Positions 46,224 to 54,431 of a stretch of 64,000 nucleotides of DNA are shown here, in pieces. Position 1 is the first letter of the stretch. The number at the start of each line of letters is the position of its first letter. Both the position numbers and the translations under genes were made by a program. The stretch covers positions 62,001 to 126,000 of the forward strand of contig NZ_MAEW01000014.1 in assembly GCF_002013375.1 (NCBI RefSeq), given 5' to 3'. Below the pieces are notes generated by a model. The model was not told where the DNA came from. It made no database searches and saw only the letters and a program-made list of their open reading frames with translations. The DNA comes from Mycobacterium sp. D16Q13 (GTDB lineage: Bacteria; Actinomycetota; Actinomycetes; Mycobacteriales; Mycobacteriaceae).

Positions 46224-47033
46224 GTGGCAGGGCTACTTGAGGGCAAGCGGATCCTGGTGACGGGCATCATCACCGATTCGTCGATCGCATTCCACATCGC
46301 AAAGGTCGCGCAGGAACAGGGGGCACAGCTGGTGCTCACCGGGTTCGACCGGTTGCGCCTCATTGAACGCATCACTCAGCGCCTTCCAGAGCCGGCGCCG
46401 CTGCTGGAGCTCAATGTGCAGGACGAGAAGCACCTGGACAGCCTTGCCGAGCGCGTCACCGAGGTGATCGGCGAAGGCAACAAGCTCGATGGCGTGGTGC
46501 ACTCCATCGGTTTCATGCCGCAGACCGGCATGGGCTTGAATCCGTTTTTCGAGGCGCCGTTTGAGGACGTGTCCAAGGGCTTCCACATCTCGGCGTTCTC
46601 CTACGCATCGCTGGCCAAGGCAGTGTTGCCGATCATGAACCGCGGCGGCAGCATCGTGGGCATGGACTTCGATCCGACCCGCGCGATGCCGTTCTACAAC
46701 TGGATGACCGTGGCCAAGAGCGCACTGGAATCGGTCAACCGGTTCGTCGCGCGCGAGGCGGGCGCTGCTGGCATTCGTTCGAATCTTGTTGCGGCCGGTC
46801 CTATTCGGACGCTCGCCATGAGTGCGATCGTCGGCGGTGCACTGGGCGATGAGGCCGGCAAGCAGATGAGCGTGCTTGAGGACGGCTGGGACCAGCGTGC
46901 CCCGATCGGCTGGGATATGAAGGACCCCACACCGGTCGCCAAGACCGTGTGTGCCCTGCTTTCGGATTGGCTGCCCGCGACCACCGGCGACATCATCTTC
47001 GCCGACGGTGGCGCGCACACACAGCTGCTCTGA
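46224..47033 (+). CDS. inhA: Enoyl-ACP reductase InhA
   Basis: 269 residues from GTG 46224, with AAGGAG upstream. NADH-dependent enoyl reductase of FAS-II, target of isoniazid-NAD and ethionamide-NAD adducts. Conserved [18 protein letters not shown], the Ser94-equivalent in [14 protein letters not shown], and the active-site Tyr/Lys in [13 protein letters not shown] are all the wild-type residues. Co-transcribed with fabG1. Confidence 0.97.
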   Translation: MAGLLEGKRILVTGIITDSSIAFHIAKVAQEQGAQLVLTGFDRLRLIERITQRLPEPAPLLELNVQDEKHLDSLAERVTEVIGEGNKLDGVVHSIGFMPQTGMGLNPFFEAPFEDVSKGFHISAFSYASLAKAVLPIMNRGGSIVGMDFDPTRAMPFYNWMTVAKSALESVNRFVAREAGAAGIRSNLVAAGPIRTLAMSAIVGGALGDEAGKQMSVLEDGWDQRAPIGWDMKDPTPVAKTVCALLSDWLPATTGDIIFADGGAHTQLL

Positions 47034-47050
47034 CCAGCGGACATTCGGCC

Positions 47051-48073
47051 GTGTTATTCGACGCTGTGCTCCTGCTGTCCTTCGGTGGTCCCGAGGGGCC
47101 GCAGGAAGTTCGGCCCTTCCTGGAGAACGTGACGCGCGGCCGCGGGGTTCCGCCGGAACGTCTCGACGAAGTGGCCGGGCACTACTTCCATTTCGGCGGC
47201 GTCTCGCCGATCAACGGAATCAATCGAGCGCTGATCGAGGAGATCTCGCGTCAACTAGAACTGGCCGGGCGCCCGCTGCCGGTGTTCTTCGGTAACCGCA
47301 ATTGGCATCCCATGGTGGAAGAAACCGTTGCCGATATGCGCGACAAAGGGATTCAGCGGGCTGCCGTCTTCACGACTTCTGCCTGGGGTGGCTACTCGGG
47401 ATGCACGCAGTACGTAGAGGATATCGCCCGGGCCCGCGCCGCGGTGGGGGACGGGGCGCCCGAGTTGGTGAAGCTTCGTCAGTACTTCGACCACCCGGCA
47501 TTGGTGCAGCTGTACGCCGAGGCGGTCGTCGCCGCGGCTTCGGGCCTGCAGGGTGCACCTCGGCTGGTGTTCACCGCGCATTCGATCCCGATAGCCGCCG
47601 ACCAGCGGCACGGCCCCGAGCTCTATAGCCGCCAGGTGCACTACCTCGCCGAGTTGGTCGCCGATGCCGCCGGATATCAGGATTACGACGTGGTGTGGCA
47701 GTCCCGCTCGGGCCCGCCACAGGTGCCATGGCTGGAGCCGGACATTGTTGATCATCTTGCGGCACTCAAAGATCGAGGAATCCGATCCGTGGTTGTGGCG
47801 CCGATCGGATTCGTGTCGGACCACCTGGAGGTGGTGTGGGACTTGGACAACGAGGCGCAGGAGTACGCGGCCGCGCACGACATCGAGTTCGCGCGGGCGG
47901 GGACACCGGGGGCGGACGAGCGATTCGCGCGCATCGCTGTGGACCTGATCGCTGAGATCGCAGATGGCCAGGCCCCGCTGCGTGCGGCGGGCAAGAATCC
48001 GGTCCCGGGATACGGGTTCAGCGTGAACGGCGCCCCGTGTTCGCCCCTGTGCTGCGGCCGGCCGGAGGCCTAG
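47051..48073 (+). CDS. hemH: Ferrochelatase/coproporphyrin ferrochelatase
   Basis: 340 residues from GTG 47051, 17 bases after inhA. Inserts iron into a porphyrin; actinobacterial enzymes use coproporphyrin III. Motifs: [20 protein letters not shown], the iron-site His in [14 protein letters not shown], and [21 protein letters not shown]-terminal C-x7-C-x3-C... cysteine set ([11 protein letters not shown]) suggests a 2Fe-2S cluster. Convergent overlap of four bases with the next gene. Confidence 0.93.
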   Translation: MLFDAVLLLSFGGPEGPQEVRPFLENVTRGRGVPPERLDEVAGHYFHFGGVSPINGINRALIEEISRQLELAGRPLPVFFGNRNWHPMVEETVADMRDKGIQRAAVFTTSAWGGYSGCTQYVEDIARARAAVGDGAPELVKLRQYFDHPALVQLYAEAVVAAASGLQGAPRLVFTAHSIPIAADQRHGPELYSRQVHYLAELVADAAGYQDYDVVWQSRSGPPQVPWLEPDIVDHLAALKDRGIRSVVVAPIGFVSDHLEVVWDLDNEAQEYAAAHDIEFARAGTPGADERFARIAVDLIAEIADGQAPLRAAGKNPVPGYGFSVNGAPCSPLCCGRPEA

Positions 48074-48897
48074 GGCGCGGCGCCGATGATGGCGGCCGCG
48101 GCGGCCATCCGCGCCTCGCGCACCAGAATGACGAGAGGGCGTAACGCGTCGGCGACCGTTCCGTCGTCGAGCGCCCCGGGTGACTCCATGATCTCAGCCG
48201 CTGCCGTGGCAATGGCCTCAACCTGGTTGGCTGAATCGAGCACGCGGACCGCCCGGTGTGGCGCGTAGTCCGGCAGGCGGTGCCCGCGTAGCGTGGACAG
48301 CACATCTTCGACCAGGGAGCGAGGGTCGGCGTCCGTTGGGCCCACAACCCGGTCCACGCGGCTGAGTGTCGCCGTGGCGGTTCGGACTGCCTGGCGTAGT
48401 TGATATTCGGCCTCGCCGAGGTCCGGGACCGCTTGTGCGGGGATCCGGGCAGGGAGCGAATACACCGTCCAGGATAGGCCGACCGTCTCGCCGCGGTCCT
48501 CGTCGTACTCCACGGCGGGAACCAATCCAATTGGGGTGGAATTGTTTTGGCGATCGCTAAGCACAATCGCCTCGCTTGCCTCCATCGCATCACGCTGAAA
48601 CTGGGTGTTGGCGGGCAGCCCCCGAGGGTCGCCGGGTGCGGGCAGAATCACATGGATATCGGGCGAGCCGTGCGGCTGACCGGTCGCGGTACGGACCGTC
48701 TGCAGTAGGCCGATGGGGCCGTTATCGTCCATATCTGGCCACGAGAGACCCGTGTGGCCGGCGGCGACGGCGTCGTACGCGGTGACTAAATGTCTTGGCG
48801 CCCATGCGATGAGGGCGTCGATGACGTCGTCCGGCGCCGCGCGGCCCGCCAGCCACGCGCTTGCCCACACCGCCAGGGACACACTCGGATTCGCCAT
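48070..48897 (-). CDS. Conserved hypothetical protein, Rv1486c-like
   Basis: 275 residues. No membrane helices or recognised domain; N-terminus [20 protein letters not shown], then [16 protein letters not shown], and an Ala-rich helical C-terminus. Matches Rv1486c by position, between hemH and the nfeD gene. Soluble, mycobacterial-type protein of unknown role. Confidence 0.85.
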   Translation of the reverse strand: MANPSVSLAVWASAWLAGRAAPDDVIDALIAWAPRHLVTAYDAVAAGHTGLSWPDMDDNGPIGLLQTVRTATGQPHGSPDIHVILPAPGDPRGLPANTQFQRDAMEASEAIVLSDRQNNSTPIGLVPAVEYDEDRGETVGLSWTVYSLPARIPAQAVPDLGEAEYQLRQAVRTATATLSRVDRVVGPTDADPRSLVEDVLSTLRGHRLPDYAPHRAVRVLDSANQVEAIATAAAEIMESPGALDDGTVADALRPLVILVREARMAAAAAIIGAAP

Positions 48898-48962
48898 AGT
48901 GCTCGCAGTCTAAGGCTCCGTATCCGCCCCCACCAGTTGCCCACGCGGTCTAATGTGGAGCC

Positions 48963-49388
48963 ATGCCGATTGTGTGGCTCGTCGCAGGCATCCTGCTCGC
49001 GGCCGCCGAGCTGATGACAGGTGACATGTTCCTGTTGATGCTGGGCGGTTCGGCGCTGGTCACGGCCGGTGCCGGGTGGGCGTTCGACATGCCGCTGTGG
49101 GCCGAGGGGCTGGTCTTCGTCATCAGCGCGGTGATTCTGCTGGTCGGTGTGCGTCCGGCGCTGCGGAAACGACTGACGGCAGGCCCGGTCCTGCATACCA
49201 ATGCCAGGGCATTGGAGGGCAAGAGTGCCATCGTGATTGAACCGGTCGATGACGTCCATGGGCTGGTTCGGCTCGGCGGAGAGATGTGGTCCGCCCGCAG
49301 CCTGGAGAAGTCGGGTCGATTCGAACAGGGTGAGACGGTCACGGTTGTTCAGATCGACGGTGCGACGGCGGTTGTCGAGAAGATCTAG
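48963..49388 (+). CDS. NfeD-family membrane protein
   Basis: 141 residues. Two to three membrane helices (2-20, 24-45, 50-65) and a C-terminal OB-fold domain (LEGKSAIVIEPVDDVHGLVR; GETVTVVQIDGATAVV). NfeD proteins pair with SPFH proteins, as here: the SPFH gene follows after 30 bases. Short form without a protease domain. Matches Rv1487. Confidence 0.92.
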   Translation: MPIVWLVAGILLAAAELMTGDMFLLMLGGSALVTAGAGWAFDMPLWAEGLVFVISAVILLVGVRPALRKRLTAGPVLHTNARALEGKSAIVIEPVDDVHGLVRLGGEMWSARSLEKSGRFEQGETVTVVQIDGATAVVEKI

Positions 49389-49418
49389 CGCAGTAACCTC
49401 AGTGACAGGAGTACGGGT

Positions 49419-50573
49419 ATGGGAGTAGCTGCCGGAGCCTTTGTGCTGATCGTCTTGATCATCCTGGGCGTCACCATCGTGCTGAAGTCCGTGGCACTCG
49501 TCCCGCAGGCGGAGGCCGCGGTGATCGAGCGCCTGGGGCGGTATTCGAAGACTGTGAGCGGGCAGTTGACCATCCTGGTGCCGTTCGTCGACCGTATCCG
49601 GGCCAAGGTCGATCTGCGCGAACGGGTGGTGTCCTTCCCTCCCCAGCCGGTGATCACCGAGGACAACCTGACGGTGAACATCGACACCGTCGTCTACTTC
49701 CAGGTCACCAATCCGCAAGCTGCGGTGTACGAGATCAGCAACTACATCGTCGGTGTGGAACAGCTCACCACCACGACGCTGCGCAACGTGGTCGGTGGTA
49801 TGACGCTGGAGCAGACGCTGACCTCGCGTGATCAGATCAACGGTCAGTTGCGCGGTGTGCTCGACGAGGCCACCGGACGCTGGGGCCTGCGCGTCGCCCG
49901 CGTCGAGCTGCGATCCATCGATCCACCGCCCTCCGTGCAGGAGTCGATGGAAAAGCAGATGAAGGCCGACCGTGAGAAGCGCGCCATGATTTTGTCGGCC
50001 GAAGGTGCCAGGCAGGCGGCAATCCTGTCGGCAGAGGGGCAGAAGCAGGCCCAGATCCTCGCCGCTGAAGGTTCCCGGCAGTCGGCGATCCTGGCCGCCG
50101 AAGGTGAACGCCAGTCCCGCATCCTCCGTGCCGAGGGTGAGCGTGCCGCCCAATATCTACAGGCGCAGGGCCAGGCCAAGGCCATCGAAAAGGTCTTTGC
50201 CGCAGTGAAATCGGGTAAGCCGACTCCAGAGTTGTTGGCGTACCAGTATTTACAGACGTTACCGAAGATGGCCCAGGGTGAAGCCAACAAGGTGTGGCTC
50301 ATTCCCAGTGACTTTGGTTCGGCATTACAGGGGTTCACCAAGCTGCTGGGTGCCCCAGGATCTGACGGCGTGTTCCGCTATGAACCGTCCCCGGACGATG
50401 AGTCCACCGAGCGTCCCGAGGATGACTCCGCAGAGGTTGCCGGGTGGTTCGAAACCAAGACCACTCCCGAAGTCGCTGCGGCAGTGGCCGCTGCGCAATC
50501 CGCGGCCCAGGAAATCGGTGCCGCGGATCCCGCGATCGACCCAACGAGCCGTCACGGACTACCGGGGGCATGA
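49419..50573 (+). CDS. SPFH/Band 7 (QmcA-like) membrane protein
   Basis: 384 residues. N-terminal membrane helix (about 6-28), a Band 7 domain (VPQAEAAVIERLGRYSKTVS to about 200), then a coiled region with an alanine/glutamate repeat, with several copies of the AEG(A/E)RQ(A/S) type between about 190 and 250, and an acidic tail. Forms membrane microdomain oligomers; partner of the NfeD protein. Matches Rv1488. Confidence 0.93.
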   Translation: MGVAAGAFVLIVLIILGVTIVLKSVALVPQAEAAVIERLGRYSKTVSGQLTILVPFVDRIRAKVDLRERVVSFPPQPVITEDNLTVNIDTVVYFQVTNPQAAVYEISNYIVGVEQLTTTTLRNVVGGMTLEQTLTSRDQINGQLRGVLDEATGRWGLRVARVELRSIDPPPSVQESMEKQMKADREKRAMILSAEGARQAAILSAEGQKQAQILAAEGSRQSAILAAEGERQSRILRAEGERAAQYLQAQGQAKAIEKVFAAVKSGKPTPELLAYQYLQTLPKMAQGEANKVWLIPSDFGSALQGFTKLLGAPGSDGVFRYEPSPDDESTERPEDDSAEVAGWFETKTTPEVAAAVAAAQSAAQEIGAADPAIDPTSRHGLPGA

Positions 50574-50646
50574 CACCCGCAGTGTCGGCACCGGCGTAGT
50601 CGCCTTGACAAGCAGATTCCTCCGGCCCATCATGGGTATCGGTTCA
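50574..50646. other. Spacer between the SPFH gene and the M-box
   Basis: About 70 bases without coding pattern. The promoter of the magnesium locus should lie here. TTGACA (50606-50611) is a good -35 match; no equally good -10 lies 16-19 bases downstream. Confidence 0.4.
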
Positions 50647-50845
50647 GCACCTTGCTAGGTGAGGCTCCTACGTGAATACAGGCCACTGATCTGACGACGT
50701 CGAGAGACGCCCAAGGTTAGGACAGGTCTTCCCGGACTAAGGGATGACCCGAAGTGGCTTCCGCGAGCGGACACGTCACGTAGTGCCGAAGCCCTGACGA
50801 GAGGGGTGCGTGCCGGGCGACGTCGTTGTCCGGTATTTCTCTCTT
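50647..50845 (+). ncRNA. M-box (ykoK) magnesium riboswitch with intrinsic terminator
   Basis: The aptamer matches the M-box consensus: GCTAGGTGAGGCTCCTACGT at its 5' side, then ACAGGCCACTG, ACGTCGAGAGACGCCCAAGG, and the 3' GTGCCGAAGCCCTGACGA. P1 pairs GCACCTT (50647-50653) with GGGGTGC (50803-50809). It is followed at once by an 11-bp stem (50811-50821 with 50825-50835, three G-T pairs, loop GTC) and TTTCTCTCTT. High magnesium should fold the aptamer, allow the terminator and stop transcription into the transport genes. Confidence 0.93.
50811..50845 (+). terminator. Riboswitch-controlled intrinsic terminator
   Basis: Eleven continuous pairs between 50811-50821 and 50825-50835 with a tight 3-base loop, then a pyrimidine tract TTTCTCTCTT (50836-50845). 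It abuts the 3' strand of the M-box P1 helix, the layout expected for an expression platform. Intrinsic terminators are uncommon in mycobacteria, so its presence supports attenuation as the mechanism. Confidence 0.82.
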
Positions 50846-50909
50846 GTGGTCGTTGTTCCGACAGCAGGCGCCCGCGTGCGCCCCGACGGCAAGGAGGTGA
50901 GGCACAACC

Positions 50910-50975
50910 GTGATATCCGGAGACAGTCCGCATAGACAACAGCTGCCGCATACCTTGCTGCTCGTACGAGGGTGA
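50910..50975 (+). CDS. Candidate leader peptide after the M-box
   Basis: A 21-codon frame from GTG 50910 to TGA 50975, with the near-perfect ribosome site AAGGAGGTGA (50891-50900) at suitable spacing. The peptide contains SGDSPHRQQLPHTLLLVRG. It lies between the riboswitch terminator and the microprotein gene. An overlapping 29-codon frame from GTG 50846 competes. The strong Shine-Dalgarno is real; whether this frame is translated is unproved. Confidence 0.35.
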   Translation: MISGDSPHRQQLPHTLLLVRG

Positions 50976-51045
50976 AACCTCGCTTTAGTCAATACTTTTG
51001 ACGCTTGCGTTCGGGTATGCGGCTTCCCTAAAAAGGAGTCCGATC

Positions 51046-51183
51046 ATGAGCACAACATTCAACGCAGTACGTCGGGTGTGGACACGGCGCCGGCTGACCC
51101 CGCAAGAGCGCGCCAATCTGCAGCTGGCCTACTCGCCGCTTGCGGTTGTTTCGGCGTCGCTAGGGGCGCACCCAACGCGGTAG
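51046..51183 (+). CDS. Microprotein A of the magnesium locus
   Basis: 45 residues from ATG 51046 with AAAAGGAG nine bases upstream. Basic N-terminus (RRVWTRRR), then LTPQERANLQLAYSPLAVVS and SASLGAH. No signal peptide; the hydrophobic stretch is too short for a sure membrane helix but could bind a membrane or protein. A paralogue lies at 54432. It is the first well-supported gene after the M-box, so is probably magnesium-controlled. No family recognised; small proteins under M-box control in M. tuberculosis (Rv1535) should be compared. Confidence 0.75.
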   Translation: MSTTFNAVRRVWTRRRLTPQERANLQLAYSPLAVVSASLGAHPTR

Positions 51184-51255
51184 CCCTCAGGGTGCTGCCA
51201 TCGCAGCCACGCACAGCCGATTCACAGTGCGTGGACATTCGGAATTCATTCGAGC

Positions 51256-51298
51256 CCAATACGCTTCGGCCGCCCGCTGGGCGGTCGGAGCGTATTGG
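51256..51298 (+). repeat. Strong 20-bp hairpin between microprotein A and the MgtE-like gene
   Basis: The arms 51256-51275 and 51279-51298 pair along all 20 positions as RNA (18 Watson-Crick and two G-T) with a 3-base loop GCT. The arms begin CCAATACGCT and end GCGTATTGG. It is followed by TTCAAACGCTGAGGAG and the start of the next gene at 51320; there is no long T-run. It could be a transcription attenuator, an RNase processing site, or a stabiliser fixing the ratio of the genes around it. Confidence 0.75.
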
Positions 51299-51319
51299 TT
51301 CAAACGCTGAGGAGTCGGC

Positions 51320-52624
51320 ATGGCTACTTCGAATAAGGCGGCGACGCCGCGAGTAATCCAATTCTCGGATCTGTTGAAGGCTCCGGTTGTTGCGCGCTCC
51401 GGCGACACGATCGGCCGGCTGGAGGATGTCATCGTTCGGTTCCGCGGGTCGGATGAGTATCCGCTCGTCACCGGGTACGTGGTCGACATGGGTGGGCGCA
51501 GGGTATTCGTATCCTCGGATGTGATTTCCGTCGTGGCACCGCATCGAATTGAACTGAGTAAGAACAAGGTTGACCTGCGCGGCTTCGAACGCCGCGACGG
51601 CGAGTACCTGCTCGACGAGGACGTGCTCGACCATCGGTTCATCGACGTGGACAATGCCGAGCTGGTGCACGCCTACGATATCGAGCTCGTGGAAACAGCC
51701 GAGGGATGGATACTTGCCCGGCTCGATACGCGCCGTCCCGCAAGATTTTTCGGCCTGATCAAGGCCGGTGCGGGCCAGGCCGGTCGGGATTGGAAGGCAT
51801 TCGAGCCAATGATCGGCCATGGTGGGTCGCTGCTGGCACGCCGCGTCGGGGGGAGGGTGAACACGCTCAAGCCCGCCGAGATCGCCGACCTGCTCGAGGA
51901 GGCCACCAAGGAGGAGGGTGGCGAGATCCTCGACCGCGTCCGTGACAACCCGGAGCTCGAGGCCGATGTGTTCGAGGAACTCGATTCGGACAAGGCCAGC
52001 AAGCTGTTCCAAGACATGTCCGATGTCGATGTGGCGGCTCTCCTTGGCCGGATGCGCGCCGACGACGCTGCCGATGCGATCTTCGATCTGCGGCAGTCGC
52101 GTCGGCGTGCCGTCTTGGACCTGATGCCGGGACCGCAACGTACCAAGGTGATCACGTTGATGGGGTTCAGCCCCGAGTCGGCCGGTGGTCTGATGAATGT
52201 CGACATTATCTCCTGCGTGCTCGGTAGCACCGCCGGTGATGCTCTTGATGCGATTTCTGCGGCGAAATCCCTTCAGCCGGAGGCACTCCTGAAGGTGCAC
52301 GTGATTTCCGATAACGGTGAACTGGTGGGCGTGGTGTCGGTGATCCGGCTTTTGCAGGCCGGTCCTGATGCTGCCGTGCAATCGATCATGGACGACGATC
52401 CGGTGCGCGTCGCCCCGGAGGCTGACCTGACCGACGTCGCACTGCTCATGGCCGACTACAACCTTGCCTTGATTCCCGTTGTAGACGAGGGAGACAAGGT
52501 GCTCGGCGTCGTGACCTATGACGATGTGCTGGCCGCGCTTATCCCGGAAGACTGGCGTCGTCGTGAGCCCGCCCCGCGTCCGGTACGCCAGGTCGCGTCG
52601 AGCCAGGACGGAGCCACGCCATGA
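51320..52624 (+). CDS. Soluble PRC-barrel/MgtE_N/CBS protein (pore-less MgtE-like magnesium sensor)
   Basis: 434 residues from ATG 51320, GAGGAG upstream. In order: two PRC-barrel-like domains (about 13-75 and 92-140), an MgtE N-terminal superhelical domain (about 170-285; ADLLEEATKEEGGEILDRVR), and a pair of CBS domains (about 290-415; LPVV-type IPVVDEGDKVLGVVTYDDV). In true MgtE channels these sense cytosolic Mg2+ and gate a membrane pore that follows; here the protein ends after CBS2 with no membrane helix. It overlaps the NRAMP gene by four bases, so the two products are probably partners. Confidence 0.9.
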   Translation: MATSNKAATPRVIQFSDLLKAPVVARSGDTIGRLEDVIVRFRGSDEYPLVTGYVVDMGGRRVFVSSDVISVVAPHRIELSKNKVDLRGFERRDGEYLLDEDVLDHRFIDVDNAELVHAYDIELVETAEGWILARLDTRRPARFFGLIKAGAGQAGRDWKAFEPMIGHGGSLLARRVGGRVNTLKPAEIADLLEEATKEEGGEILDRVRDNPELEADVFEELDSDKASKLFQDMSDVDVAALLGRMRADDAADAIFDLRQSRRRAVLDLMPGPQRTKVITLMGFSPESAGGLMNVDIISCVLGSTAGDALDAISAAKSLQPEALLKVHVISDNGELVGVVSVIRLLQAGPDAAVQSIMDDDPVRVAPEADLTDVALLMADYNLALIPVVDEGDKVLGVVTYDDVLAALIPEDWRRREPAPRPVRQVASSQDGATP

Positions 52625-54342
52625 GCGAAAACGGAATCGTCGACGCCTCCACGGAAAGCCCGGACAACCGCGTTGGTGCTGCGGCACAAGTAGTTACGGC
52701 CCAGCCAAGGAGCGCCGTCCTTGATTCGGCCCATCTGGGTGATATCGAAGGTGCGTTCGGCAAGATCAGTGTGAGCGATCCTGGCCAGGCACGCACCTTC
52801 AAAACGCGGATGGCGACGATGGCCGCCATCTTGGGGCCGGGCATCATCGTCATGGTCGGCGACAACGATGCGGGTGGTGTTGCGACGTACGCGCAGGCCG
52901 GTCAGAGCTATGGGTACAGCTTGCTGTGGGTGCTCTTGTTGCTCATCCCTGTTCTTATCGTCAACCAGGAGATGGTGGTTCGTCTCGGAGCGGTCACCGG
53001 AGTCGGACATGCACGGCTGATCAACGAACGGTTCGGTCGTGGTTGGGGCTGGTTCTCCGTGGGCGACTTGTTCATCCTGAACTTCCTGACTCTTGTCACC
53101 GAATTCATCGGTGTCGCACTGGCTTCGGAGTACCTGGGAGTCTCGAAGTACTACACGGTGCCCCTCGCCGCAATCGCGCTGATTCTCATCATGGCCACCG
53201 GTAGCTTCCGCCGGTGGGAGCGCGCCATGTTCGTGTTCATTGTGATCACACTGCTGCAGATCCCCATGTTTTTGATGTCAGATCCGCAGTGGGGAAGGGC
53301 CGCCCACGGTTTCGTGGTGCCGGGCGTCGACGGCGGAATCAGTTCGGGTGCTGTGCTACTGATCATCGCGATGGTGGGCACCACCGTCGCGCCGTGGCAG
53401 TTGTTCTTCCAGCAGTCCAACATCGTGGACAAGCGCATCACGCCGCGGTTCATCGGGTACGAACGCGCCGACACCGTCATCGGATCACTCGTCGTAGTGA
53501 TCGGCGCCGCCGCCCTGGTCATGACGGCCGATTATGCGGCCCGTGCGACTGGCAACTCGGGCCCGGACAAATGGGGCGACGCTGGCGATGCGGGGATGAT
53601 CGCCGACTGGCTGGGGCAGGTTCAGCCGTTGTTGGGCAAGATTTTTGCCATCGTCCTGCTGGATGCGTCCATCATCGGAGCGGCCGCAGTCACCCTGGCC
53701 ACCAGTTACGCGTTCGGTGACACCTTTGGGCTCAAGCACTCTCTGCACCGCAACTTCAAGGACGCCAAACCGTTCTATCTGTCGTACACGGTGATGGTCG
53801 GTGTGGGAGCGGCCATCGTGTTGATCCCGAATGCCCCGCTCGGGCTCATGACTACCGCGGTGCAAGCACTGGCCGGCCTGCTCTTGCCCAGCGCAAGTGT
53901 GTTCCTGCTGTTGTTGTGCAATGACAAGGCGGTGTTGGGGCCGTGGGTCAACAAGGGGTGGCTCAACGTTGTGGCCGGACTCATCGTCGGTGTGCTGCTG
54001 TTCCTTTCCGGCATCTTGATGGCTACGACGCTGTTCCCGGATCTGGACGTCGTACAGGTCGCCGGTGACCTGGCCGTAGGCGTCGCGATACTCGCGGCGC
54101 TGGTCGGGATTGGTCTGTGGTGGGCATCGGGGAGACAACGCGCTGATCCGGCGGTCGCCGCGATGAACAAGGCCCTCGAGGGCGTTGACCCGCGGACCTG
54201 GCGCATGCCGCCGCTGGCATTGCTCGAACCGGTCTCTTGGAGTCCGGGCACCAAACTGGGGATGCTCGCGCTTAGGGGGTATCTGGTTGTGGGCGCCATT
54301 CTGTTGGTGGTGAAGGCAATTCAACTCGCGCACGGGAGTTGA
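52621..54342 (+). CDS. NRAMP-family transporter, magnesium-type (NRMT-like)
   Basis: 573 residues; cytosolic N-terminus (1-65) and about eleven membrane helices. Helix 1 carries DNDAGGVAT (81-89) where manganese/iron NRAMPs have DPGN, keeping the Asp but replacing Asn by Gly. Helix 6 has APWQ (257-260) in place of MPHN, so the methionine that selects for soft transition metals is missing. Both changes fit NRAMP-related Mg2+ transporters, one of which in Clostridium is M-box controlled. Automatic labels such as MntH would mislead. Coupled to the MgtE-like gene. Confidence 0.88.
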   Translation: MSENGIVDASTESPDNRVGAAAQVVTAQPRSAVLDSAHLGDIEGAFGKISVSDPGQARTFKTRMATMAAILGPGIIVMVGDNDAGGVATYAQAGQSYGYSLLWVLLLLIPVLIVNQEMVVRLGAVTGVGHARLINERFGRGWGWFSVGDLFILNFLTLVTEFIGVALASEYLGVSKYYTVPLAAIALILIMATGSFRRWERAMFVFIVITLLQIPMFLMSDPQWGRAAHGFVVPGVDGGISSGAVLLIIAMVGTTVAPWQLFFQQSNIVDKRITPRFIGYERADTVIGSLVVVIGAAALVMTADYAARATGNSGPDKWGDAGDAGMIADWLGQVQPLLGKIFAIVLLDASIIGAAAVTLATSYAFGDTFGLKHSLHRNFKDAKPFYLSYTVMVGVGAAIVLIPNAPLGLMTTAVQALAGLLLPSASVFLLLLCNDKAVLGPWVNKGWLNVVAGLIVGVLLFLSGILMATTLFPDLDVVQVAGDLAVGVAILAALVGIGLWWASGRQRADPAVAAMNKALEGVDPRTWRMPPLALLEPVSWSPGTKLGMLALRGYLVVGAILLVVKAIQLAHGS

Positions 54343-54376
54343 GCGACACTACCTTTGGCAATGCGTAATGAAATCG

Positions 54377-54424
54377 TTGGGAATACGCGGTCGCGCTGGA
54401 CTGTCTCGGCGCGACCGCGTCCAA
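54377..54424 (+). repeat. Hairpin between the NRAMP gene and microprotein B
   Basis: Perfect 12-base arms ACGCGGTCGCGC (54385-54396) and GCGCGACCGCGT (54409-54420) with a 12-base loop, extended by TTGG/CCAA (54377-54380, 54421-54424) across a small bulge. No T-run follows. It ends 7 bases before microprotein B, so it may block or stage translation of that gene as well as protecting the upstream mRNA. Confidence 0.7.
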
Positions 54425-54431
54425 TGAAAGC

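Noticed and set aside
49980..50170. DNA tandem repeat in the SPFH gene
   Set aside because: It is a protein-level alanine/glutamate repeat usual in the coiled region of SPFH proteins, with diverged codons.
50846..50935. A 29-codon frame starting GTG 50846 after the riboswitch
   Set aside because: No ribosome site, starts within the terminator tail and overlaps the better supported frame at 50910.
50998..51021. A promoter TTGACG/TATGCG before microprotein A
   Set aside because: The spacing is only 12 bases and the -10 lacks the final T, so it is unlikely to work.
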